A stretch of DNA of 64,000 nucleotides, from positions 62,001 through 126,000 of the forward strand of contig NZ_QBUH01000004.1 in NCBI RefSeq assembly GCF_003058195.1, in the 5' to 3' direction. The notes under the pieces are model-generated. The model was not told where the DNA came from. It saw only the letters and a program-made list of their open reading frames with translations, and did not search any database. This DNA comes from Elizabethkingia sp. YR214. GTDB lineage: Bacteria > Bacteroidota > Bacteroidia > Flavobacteriales > Weeksellaceae. Positions within the stretch are counted from its first letter, which is position 1. Each line of letters starts with the position of its first letter. Positions 25,621 to 33,110 of the stretch are shown here, one piece after another. The position numbers were made by a program, and so were the translations under genes.

Positions 25621-26466
25621 ATGAAAAAAACAAATACAGCCATATCCGCCACATTATTAGCTATTATATGTGTACAGGGTGGGGCTTCCATTGCAAAACA
25701 GCTTTTTCCGGCTATCGGAGCCATAGGAACAGTTACTTTAAGAATAGTACTTTCTGCTATTATTTTAACGTTGATTAACCGGCCTAAATTTTCACAATTT
25801 ACCCGACAGATGTGGATTTATTGTGGTTTTTACGGAACAGGGCTTGCTGTGATGAATCTTATTTTCTACATGGCTATACAGCGTATACCATTGGGCTTAG
25901 CTGTTACAGTAGAATTTGCGGGACCTTTATTTCTGGCACTGGCGCTATCGCGGAAATTATTAGATGTTATCTGGGCTTTATTAGCCTGTGTCGGAATATT
26001 ACTGATTGTTCCATGGAATAATGATCACATTGATTTACTAGGATTAGGCTTAGCCTTTCTGGCTGGTATGTTCTGGGCATTGTATATTGTAATGGGGGGG
26101 AAAGTTGCCAAAATAATGGATGGTAAAGATGCCGTAACTACAGGTATGTTGTTCGCCAGTTTGGTTATTATTCCTTTTACAGTATGGGATGGTGCAGTTT
26201 TCAATATTACTCCGATTATCTTTCTGAAAGGTTTGGGTGTTGCTATTTTATCCAGTGCATTACCATTTTCTCTGGAGATGGTAGCCCTAAAGAAGCTGCC
26301 GGCGAAAACCTTTAGTATTTTAATGAGTTTGGAACCTGCATTTGCAGCACTTTCAGGACTTGTATTTCTGTCAGAAAGTTTAAGCTTTTTACAATGGATT
26401 TCCATAGCCTGTGTAATAATAGCCAGTATCGGAACTACAATTTTTAGTAAAGCTTCTAATCATTAA
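25621..26466 (+). CDS. EamA family exporter (RhtA-like)
   Basis: 281 aa with ten predicted helices in two EamA halves. It resembles the threonine/homoserine exporter RhtA most closely: GGASIAKQLFPAIGA near the N-terminus and TFSILMSLEPAFAALSGL with LSESL near the C-terminus. Substrate is inferred as an amino acid or analogue. The long leader with a Val-rich peptide would fit amino-acid-responsive expression. Confidence 0.85.
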   Translation: MKKTNTAISATLLAIICVQGGASIAKQLFPAIGAIGTVTLRIVLSAIILTLINRPKFSQFTRQMWIYCGFYGTGLAVMNLIFYMAIQRIPLGLAVTVEFAGPLFLALALSRKLLDVIWALLACVGILLIVPWNNDHIDLLGLGLAFLAGMFWALYIVMGGKVAKIMDGKDAVTTGMLFASLVIIPFTVWDGAVFNITPIIFLKGLGVAILSSALPFSLEMVALKKLPAKTFSILMSLEPAFAALSGLVFLSESLSFLQWISIACVIIASIGTTIFSKASNH

Positions 26467-26479
26467 TAAAAAGAAAAAA

Positions 26480-27319
26480 ATGGAAATACAGACTATAGAA
26501 ACAATAGATACATCACAGATTCTTCAGGTATTCAATGATTCATTTGCCGATTATATGGTGCCAATGAAACTTACTGAAGAACAGCTGGAGTTTAAAATGC
26601 GATCCGACAAAACCGATAAAAGTATGTCAGTAATGGTAAAAGACGGGGAAAAGCCTGTTGCTTTTATTCTGCATGGTAAACAAATGATAGACGGAAAATT
26701 AGTCGTTTATAATGGTGGTACAGGTGTTATTCCGGAAAGAAGAAAATCCGGATGGGTAAGAGAGATGTACGATCTTATTCTTCCTGTATTGAAAGAGAAA
26801 GGAGCGACAACATTAGTATTGGAAGTTATTACTGATAATGCTCCGGCTATCAAGTCTTATCAAAAGTTTGGTTATACCATTAATCGAAAACTTAAATGCT
26901 ACCGCGGAGAGATTACTTCTGAGGCTGTGCGACAGGAAGCAAAAATCCGTGAAGTTGTAGATTTTGGCTGGAAGAAAATGAAGGCCTTCTGGGATATTCA
27001 GCCGACATGGCAGAACTCTGTAAATGTACTGGAAGAGATAAAAGAACATTGTAAAATATTGGGAGCTTTTATAGGTAGACAATTGGTAGGCTACCTTGTC
27101 TATAATCCGGAAGCTAAAAAGATATATCAGCTTGCAGTAGCTCCTGAACACAGACGGAAAGGAGTTGGTACACAATTGCTTTCTGTACTAAAAGAAGAAG
27201 TTGGTGCCAGTATTTCTATTATTAATGTAGATGAAAACTCAGCTGCTGCTAATAAATTTTTACAAAAATCAGGTTTAAAAGTCTTCATTGAGCAATATGA
27301 AATGACAAGAGCTGTATAA
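26480..27319 (+). CDS. tandem two-domain GNAT acetyltransferase
   Basis: 279 aa with two GNAT halves. The first (residues about 1-145) has a degenerate cofactor loop, VIPERRKSGWVREM; the second (about 195-279) has an intact one, VAPEHRRKGVGTQLL. It probably works with one active domain. Starts 14 bp after the exporter gene and may share its control. Confidence 0.85.
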   Translation: MEIQTIETIDTSQILQVFNDSFADYMVPMKLTEEQLEFKMRSDKTDKSMSVMVKDGEKPVAFILHGKQMIDGKLVVYNGGTGVIPERRKSGWVREMYDLILPVLKEKGATTLVLEVITDNAPAIKSYQKFGYTINRKLKCYRGEITSEAVRQEAKIREVVDFGWKKMKAFWDIQPTWQNSVNVLEEIKEHCKILGAFIGRQLVGYLVYNPEAKKIYQLAVAPEHRRKGVGTQLLSVLKEEVGASISIINVDENSAAANKFLQKSGLKVFIEQYEMTRAV

Positions 27320-27343
27320 TTTTGTTAAAACAGTATAATTTTA

Positions 27344-27374
27344 AATCCCTTTAGAGCCAGACTTTAAAGGGATT
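27344..27374. terminator. bidirectional terminator
   Basis: 10-bp perfect stem AATCCCTTTA / TAAAGGGATT with T-rich DNA on both sides, between the convergent acetyltransferase and histidine-kinase genes. Confidence 0.75.
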
Positions 27375-27379
27375 CTATT

Positions 27380-28756
27380 TTATATTTTCTGTATTCCTGG
27401 CGTGCAGAAAACAACTGTAAAGGTGGTTTTATGATGTGCCGATGTTACCTGTATTTCTGCATGATGAAGATGAATGACTTTTTCAGTAAGAAATAGTCCT
27501 ATTCCATGGCCTTTTTCGGTTCTGGAATTTTCGCTTCTGTAAAAAGGCTCGAAAATATGTAGCAGATCTTCCTTTTCTATGGTAACACCTTTATTGGAGA
27601 AATCAATGTGCAGATTACCACAATTTATGGTAACATTTACTGCGCAGGAGTGCTCTGGAGAATATTTGCAAGCGTTATCGATAAGATTATTAAATGCTAC
27701 GCGCAGCAGATATTCATTTCCCTGTAGAGTCAGTTGTTGCTCTTCAACAGCATCGTCGATATGAAGTGCTACTTTATACTTGGGATTTTCCTTTATTGTT
27801 CCTGAATAAGATTCCAGAAGAACTTCATCGAGGCGTACTTCAGAAAAACTGATCTCATTAGGGTCATAACTGGCTTTAGCCAAATCCATCAGACTATCGG
27901 ACAAACGTGTCATATTACGGGCATCTTCCAAAGCAAACTTTATTGTCTGCTGGTATTCCTCCCCGCTAAGTTCCTTTTCAGAGGCCAGTTCCAGTTCTGC
28001 TATAATAGCTGCAAGAGGTGTCCGAAGCTCATGTGATATATTGGATACAAAATACTTTTGGGCATCGAAAGAATTCTCCAGCCGTTCCAGCATTCTGTTG
28101 AAGCTTTGTGCAAGTTCGTTTAATTCGTCTTTTTCTTTAGTTGTTTTTAGTCTTAGCTGAAGTTTCCCTGCGGTAATATTTTTTACCTGACTCACCATTT
28201 CACTTACCGGATTCAGCGCCTTACTTGCAAAGAATATACCTGCGAGATAAACCAGGATAAGGATAATGAAGAATGCGATAATACTAACTGTCAGGAGACT
28301 TGTAACATAGGCATGTCCATACTTGTCATAGGAAGCAGCAGTCACAGCATAAGTTTTCCCGGCATAATTGTATGTAATTCCAATAACCTGTAGATTGTCC
28401 AGAAAAAAGCTGGTCTTCTTCTTTTTAAAAATACCGGAAAGCATTCCACGGGTCTCCTTTACATAATCTACTTTTGCATCATCATGATAAATAAGATCAT
28501 AGTCAGAGTCGTATATTGCTACCTGAACTTCATTTAGTGTCCTGTTGTTATTTCTGTATAATTTATGCATTTCCTGTTCGGAAAGTGAACTTTTAAAAAA
28601 TAAATCAGCTTTGGCTATGGCTTCATTTTGCAATTCCCCATAGAAAGATTTCTCCCGGGCTTCTTTGGAAGAATAGTATACTGTAATACTATAAACACCC
28701 AGAAGCATTGCAGTAACCAGTGTGAAAAGTAAAGTAAGCCGGGTCCGTATTTTCAT
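27380..28756 (-). CDS. sensor histidine kinase
   Basis: 458 aa. Two membrane helices (residues about 8-28 and 150-178) flank a periplasmic sensor of about 120 aa; HAMP follows at 178-230, then HisKA with phospho-acceptor His242 in SHELRTPL, and HATPase_c with NLIDNACKYS and GHGIGLFL. The organisation is that of CusS/CzcS-type kinases, but the sensor itself shows no obvious metal-binding cluster. It lies 12 bp after the response-regulator gene. Confidence 0.92.
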   Translation of the reverse strand: MKIRTRLTLLFTLVTAMLLGVYSITVYYSSKEAREKSFYGELQNEAIAKADLFFKSSLSEQEMHKLYRNNNRTLNEVQVAIYDSDYDLIYHDDAKVDYVKETRGMLSGIFKKKKTSFFLDNLQVIGITYNYAGKTYAVTAASYDKYGHAYVTSLLTVSIIAFFIILILVYLAGIFFASKALNPVSEMVSQVKNITAGKLQLRLKTTKEKDELNELAQSFNRMLERLENSFDAQKYFVSNISHELRTPLAAIIAELELASEKELSGEEYQQTIKFALEDARNMTRLSDSLMDLAKASYDPNEISFSEVRLDEVLLESYSGTIKENPKYKVALHIDDAVEEQQLTLQGNEYLLRVAFNNLIDNACKYSPEHSCAVNVTINCGNLHIDFSNKGVTIEKEDLLHIFEPFYRSENSRTEKGHGIGLFLTEKVIHLHHAEIQVTSAHHKTTFTVVFCTPGIQKI

Positions 28757-28768
28757 TTTAAAATGTTT

Positions 28769-29473
28769 TTATGAAATATCCGATTCATAATCTTTTTTCA
28801 GAATAAAGCCCATTCCGGCCTTTGTATGAATAAGTTTTACGGCAAAATCCTTGTCTATTTTTTTACGAAGATAGTTAATGTATACATCGATAAAATTGGT
28901 TCCGGTATCAAAGTGAGTTTCCCATACTTTCTCGGCAATTTCACTTCGGGAAAGTACACGCTCTGAATTTTCAAGCATAAACTTCAGAAGGTTGAACTCT
29001 TTTGGCGTTAGTTTGATCGAAATTTTATCCCTGTTTACAATTTTCTGTTCCAGATTCATTTCAATACCCTCATACCTCAATACAAATACTTTTTGCCGCT
29101 GCTGTTGTTGTGAAAAGCGTTTTAACAGTACTTTTATCCGGGCTACAAGTTCACGCATTTCGAAAGGCTTGGTAAGGTAATCATCTGCTCCGGCATCAAA
29201 ACCTTCCAGCTTATCATCGGTAGTACCCAATGCTGTAAGCATTACTACAGGCAGATTAGGCTTCAATGTTTTTATTTCTTTGCAAAAATCCAAGCCATCC
29301 TTTTTAGGTAAAACGATATCGGTAACTACCAGATCAAAATCTTTTTGGGTGGCCAGCTTCATCCCAGTCATACCATCGTATGCCGTACTGACTTCAAACT
29401 CGGCTTCTTGTAAGCCTTTTGCTATCAGTCTGGAAAGTCTGTCATCGTCTTCTATGAGTAAAATGTTTGCCAT
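28769..29473 (-). CDS. OmpR-family response regulator
   Basis: 234 aa: receiver domain with phospho-acceptor Asp52 (VVTDIVLPKKDG) and switch lysine in YLTKPF, then a winged-helix DNA-binding domain (LTPKEFNLLKFMLEN, FIDVYINYLRKKID). Such regulators bind direct repeats spaced 11 bp. It is the only OmpR-type regulator in the window and so a candidate for the TTCTAA arrays at 7.9 and 11.9 kb; its own upstream region lacks such an array. Confidence 0.93.
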   Translation of the reverse strand: MANILLIEDDDRLSRLIAKGLQEAEFEVSTAYDGMTGMKLATQKDFDLVVTDIVLPKKDGLDFCKEIKTLKPNLPVVMLTALGTTDDKLEGFDAGADDYLTKPFEMRELVARIKVLLKRFSQQQQRQKVFVLRYEGIEMNLEQKIVNRDKISIKLTPKEFNLLKFMLENSERVLSRSEIAEKVWETHFDTGTNFIDVYINYLRKKIDKDFAVKLIHTKAGMGFILKKDYESDIS

Positions 29474-29715
29474 AAGATTGTGGTTATTGTGTTACCAATA
29501 TTGCAAATATCACAATTCAAAAAGAAAGAAACAAGGATCAAGCGTTCGAAGTTTAGATATAGCGTTGTATATATTTCCTTGTCAGAAATGGATTGTAATC
29601 AGGGCAAACTATTAGATTTGTTTGAAAGAGAAAAAAGCTACTGCTGATCAAAAAAATAAATGAAAGATTAAGTGTAAAATTTAGCAGTAGCCTTTGATAT
29701 AATGCTATGGATATT

Positions 29716-29838
29716 TTATTCCTGATATTCCTGTGTGTTTCTCATAAACAAGAAGTCCAGAAAACGATCGCATGTTTTAAAAATATTATATACTACCATG
29801 AGTATAATTAATTTGAATATATTTTGTTTTTCTGTCAT
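29716..29838 (-). CDS. possible 40-aa membrane peptide
   Basis: ATG at 29838 opens a frame for 40 residues beginning MTEKQNIFKLIILMVVYNIF, with one hydrophobic segment then a charged tail (FMRNTQEYQE). The A-rich stretch before the ATG is usual for Bacteroidetes starts. Located just downstream of a lipoprotein gene on the same strand. Recognised only by composition; it may be chance. The rest of the gap 29474-29882 shows nothing. Confidence 0.3.
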   Translation of the reverse strand: MTEKQNIFKLIILMVVYNIFKTCDRFLDFLFMRNTQEYQE

Positions 29839-29882
29839 GATTCTGATTTTTAAGGTTATTAAACAGAAAGTTGTCAGACTAT

Positions 29883-30311
29883 TTACTTCTTTTCAGGAAC
29901 GTTTATTGTAATCTCTACATATTTACTACTTTGGTCACTATTTCTCCCTGCCCAAAACTTCCATGTATGTTCCCCTGCCTGAGTTGGACGAAAAGTAAAT
30001 TCGTGCTTCTTCTCTTCTTTTTTGTCAGTACATTGTTTTCCATAAATCTGGGAACCAATTACTCCGATATTTGTTATATTATTCAGGTTCTTCAATATAC
30101 GGAACTGATTGAACGACTGACAGGTATTACTGGTATTATAAGTAACCTGTAACTTGTTAAGTTCTCCTACGGGTTTTATTTCTGAGGCATTTACGTGCGT
30201 AGCAGCAAGATAACCATAGGTAATATTATCCCGTTTTTCGATGTCCGAGCAGCTTATAAAACATATACTTAAGTATACTGTAACAAATCCAGGTTTCAGG
30301 AGATTTAGCAT
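29883..30311 (-). CDS. hypothetical lipoprotein
   Basis: 142 aa with lipobox FISC (Cys21). The C-terminal part (HEFTFRPTQAGEHTWKFWAG) reads like a beta-sandwich of the Ig-like kind. No family recognised. Divergent from the fucosidase gene across 313 bp. Confidence 0.7.
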   Translation of the reverse strand: MLNLLKPGFVTVYLSICFISCSDIEKRDNITYGYLAATHVNASEIKPVGELNKLQVTYNTSNTCQSFNQFRILKNLNNITNIGVIGSQIYGKQCTDKKEEKKHEFTFRPTQAGEHTWKFWAGRNSDQSSKYVEITINVPEKK

Positions 30312-30504
30312 AAGTGATTTGATGTTCTATTATAAGATGCATAGTTTTTCTAATGGTTGCGTCTGTATTTAAATTTATTAACCAGCATCTATATTAGCTA
30401 TATTATTTCAGGTTTTAATATGAATTTTGTTTAATATACTTGGTGTTTAGATACTACATAGATTCTACATTTAGTATATACGGACAAATAATTAGATGAT
30501 TTTT

Positions 30505-30534
30505 TTGCGTATTCTATATTATTTTCTAAATTTG
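30505..30534 (+). promoter_or_regulatory. promoter of the fucosidase gene
   Basis: TTG at 30505 and perfect -7 element TAAATTTG at 30527-30534, 19 bp apart, close to the flavobacterial consensus. The transcript would have a leader of about 85 nt. Nothing else is evident in 30312-30624. Confidence 0.6.
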
Positions 30535-30624
30535 ATGTAGAAGAATCAATAAAAGTGGTGAAACAATAAAAAAATAATAATATGAAATAGAGAAACTAAC
30601 AACCATCGAAAACTAAAACCAACC

Positions 30625-32853
30625 ATGAAACTTAAAACCTGTATCACCTCTCTGGCTTTGCTGGAAGGTCTTGTCTGTATATCTGCACAAAGTGCTAGGA
30701 TTATACCGGCTAATACTATTGCAATAGCTCCTACAGACAGTAAAGAGCTTATTATAGAAAAAGCAGCTCATGTAATTCCCACAAAAAATCAGCTAGATGC
30801 CTTACGCAATGAATTCATTGCTTTTATACATTTCGGGCCCAATACTTTTACACGTATGGAGTGGGGCAACGGAATGGAAGATCCCAAAATATTTGATCTG
30901 AAAGAACTGGATACTGACCAGTGGTGTAAATCATTAAAGGATGCCGGAATGAAAATGGTAATCCTTACCGTAAAACACCATGACGGATTTGTGTTGTGGC
31001 AAAGTCGATATACCAATCATGGCATTGCTTCTACCAACTTCAAAAACGGACAAGGCGATATTTTAAAAGACCTTTCCAAATCATGTCAGAAGTATGGGCT
31101 TAAGCTTGGTGTATATCTATCTCCTGCCGATTTGTTTCAGATCGAAAATCCAAAAGGACTTTATGGCAATCTTAGCCAGTACACCAAGAGAACAATTCCC
31201 CGGGAAGTTCCGGGAAGACCTTTTTCCAATAAAACCAAATTTGAGTTTGAGGTAGATGATTATAATGAATATTTTCTGAATCAGCTCTTCGAAATCCTTA
31301 CCGAATACGGCCCAATACATGAAGTATGGTTTGATGGCGCTCATCCTAAAACAAAAGGCGGCCAGAAGTACAACTATGAAGCCTGGAAAAAAGTAATACA
31401 TACACTAGCTCCTAAAGCTGTAATTTTTGGTCAGGGAGATGTCCGCTGGTGTGGCAACGAAGCTGGAGTTACCCGAAAAACAGAATGGAATGTATTGCCT
31501 TTTAACAATAAAGATTTAACGGAAATTACCGGATTAACGGATTGGGAAGAAGATAATATCGGAAGACGCGATCGTCTATACAATGGTCATTTCCTCCACT
31601 ATCAACAGGCAGAAATAGATACATCTATTCGGGAAGGCTGGTTCTACCGGGACGACGTTTACCAGAAAGTAAGAAGCGCTGACGATGTATTCGATATTTA
31701 TGAGCGTTCTGTGGGTGGTAATGCTACATTATTACTCAATGTTCCACCCAACAGAGAAGGGAAGTTTTCGGATCAGGACGTAAAAGTGCTGAGTGAAACA
31801 GGAAAAAGGATACGGGAGACTTATAGCAAAGATCTTTTGAAAAATGCTAAAGGTCCTAAACAAGTTCTGGATCATAATGACACTACCTATTCCTTACTCA
31901 ATAATAATCAGCTTATCATAGAAACTCCAACCCCTGTAACATTTAACCGAATAGTGTTGCAGGAAGCAGTCTCTACACATAGTGAGCGTGTAGAGAATCA
32001 TGCTGTGGACGCATGGATAGACGGAGCCTGGAAAGAATTGGCTGCTGCTACCAATATAGGATATAAGCGTATTCTGCGCTTTCCTGGAGTTACAACCCGA
32101 AAAATAAGACTACGCATATTGCAGGATCGTGGTAATGTTGCTATTAGTGGTATTTCTGCTCACTATTATAAGATGAGACCTCCACAACTCACTATTTCAC
32201 AGGACAAAACAGGAAAGGTTTCTATAGAAGAAAAGAAGCAGCCTTTCGATTGGAAAGTTCAGGACAAAAAAGAAGCAAAGGAATCTAATAAAGATTTTGA
32301 TATCTACTATACGACAGATGGTTCTGAGCCCGGTGTTAATTCATTGAAATATAATGGGCCATTTGAAAAAGAACAAGGAACAGTAAAGGCTGTTGCTATC
32401 TTGAAGGGAGAACAGGGAGCCGTACAAGCTGAGGCTGTTAGCATTGCTAAAAATAAATGGAAACTTGCCGAAGTCAAAGACGGAACAAAGAATCATACCG
32501 CTGAAGCAGCTTTTGATGCGGATCCCAAAACCTTTTGGCAATCGACCAGTCAGGCGCTTCCGCAAAACCTGAGTGTAGACCTTGGAAGTTTGTATACTTT
32601 AACTGGTATGGCATATACACCACAAACTGTATTTGGTGGCGGAATGATGGCTAAAGGTACCGTAGAAGTAAGTATGGACGGAAAGAAATGGGAGCCTGTA
32701 TCTGCTTTTGAATTTGGAAACCTGGTGAATGACCCTTCCAAGAGGAGCCTTTATTTTAAACAGGCTGTTAAAGCCCGTTATGTAAGGGTGACAGCTCAGG
32801 AAGTTGCGGGAAATTCACAGGCGCTGACGATTGCTGAACTCGATTTCTTTTAA
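30625..32853 (+). CDS. GH29 alpha-L-fucosidase with C-terminal carbohydrate-binding domains
   Basis: 742 aa with signal peptide (ending ISAQ). The catalytic (beta/alpha)8 domain spans about residues 50-400; IHFGPNTFT, VKHHDGFVLW and nucleophile Asp237 in VWFDGAHP identify GH29. After it come a CHB_HEX_C-like strand set (YYTTDGSEPG) and a C-terminal F5/8-type C (CBM32-like) module (FDADPKTFWQS, and VDLGSLYTLTGMAYTPQ). Predicted to release fucose from host or mucin glycans in the periplasm or at the surface. The SusC/SusD pair follows 257 bp downstream. Confidence 0.93.
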   Translation: MKLKTCITSLALLEGLVCISAQSARIIPANTIAIAPTDSKELIIEKAAHVIPTKNQLDALRNEFIAFIHFGPNTFTRMEWGNGMEDPKIFDLKELDTDQWCKSLKDAGMKMVILTVKHHDGFVLWQSRYTNHGIASTNFKNGQGDILKDLSKSCQKYGLKLGVYLSPADLFQIENPKGLYGNLSQYTKRTIPREVPGRPFSNKTKFEFEVDDYNEYFLNQLFEILTEYGPIHEVWFDGAHPKTKGGQKYNYEAWKKVIHTLAPKAVIFGQGDVRWCGNEAGVTRKTEWNVLPFNNKDLTEITGLTDWEEDNIGRRDRLYNGHFLHYQQAEIDTSIREGWFYRDDVYQKVRSADDVFDIYERSVGGNATLLLNVPPNREGKFSDQDVKVLSETGKRIRETYSKDLLKNAKGPKQVLDHNDTTYSLLNNNQLIIETPTPVTFNRIVLQEAVSTHSERVENHAVDAWIDGAWKELAAATNIGYKRILRFPGVTTRKIRLRILQDRGNVAISGISAHYYKMRPPQLTISQDKTGKVSIEEKKQPFDWKVQDKKEAKESNKDFDIYYTTDGSEPGVNSLKYNGPFEKEQGTVKAVAILKGEQGAVQAEAVSIAKNKWKLAEVKDGTKNHTAEAAFDADPKTFWQSTSQALPQNLSVDLGSLYTLTGMAYTPQTVFGGGMMAKGTVEVSMDGKKWEPVSAFEFGNLVNDPSKRSLYFKQAVKARYVRVTAQEVAGNSQALTIAELDFF

Positions 32854-32915
32854 TCCCAAAAACTGATTGTACAGAACAATATCTTCTTCTGTATAAAGCA
32901 AGCTAAATAAATCCG

Positions 32916-33061
32916 TTAGTATAAATACTAAGGAACATTACGAATGTTTATTTATGATATTCAGATTTGATGTCATAGCTGATGCTGCATCATTTCAGAA
33001 AATAATAAAACGATAATTTAAGAGGTGTATTAATGCTCTGATCAGTTATGATCATGGAGCA
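32916..33061 (+). promoter_or_regulatory. palindromes upstream of susC
   Basis: Between the fucosidase and susC are a perfect palindrome TTAGTA-TAAA-TACTAA (32916-32931) and a nested inverted repeat starting TGCTCTGATCA and ending in GATCATGGAGCA (33034-33061). The second lacks a T-run, so it is more likely an operator or leader hairpin than a terminator. A weak -7-like CAGATTTG lies near 32962. Confidence 0.35.
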
Positions 33062-33110
33062 CAGAAACGCTAGTCTTAAAAACTAAATACCAAACTCAAA
33101 TACCAAAAAT

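Noticed and set aside
33034-33061. Nested inverted repeat as fucosidase terminator
   Set aside because: No T-run follows and it is 180 bp past the stop; more likely an operator or leader hairpin of susC.
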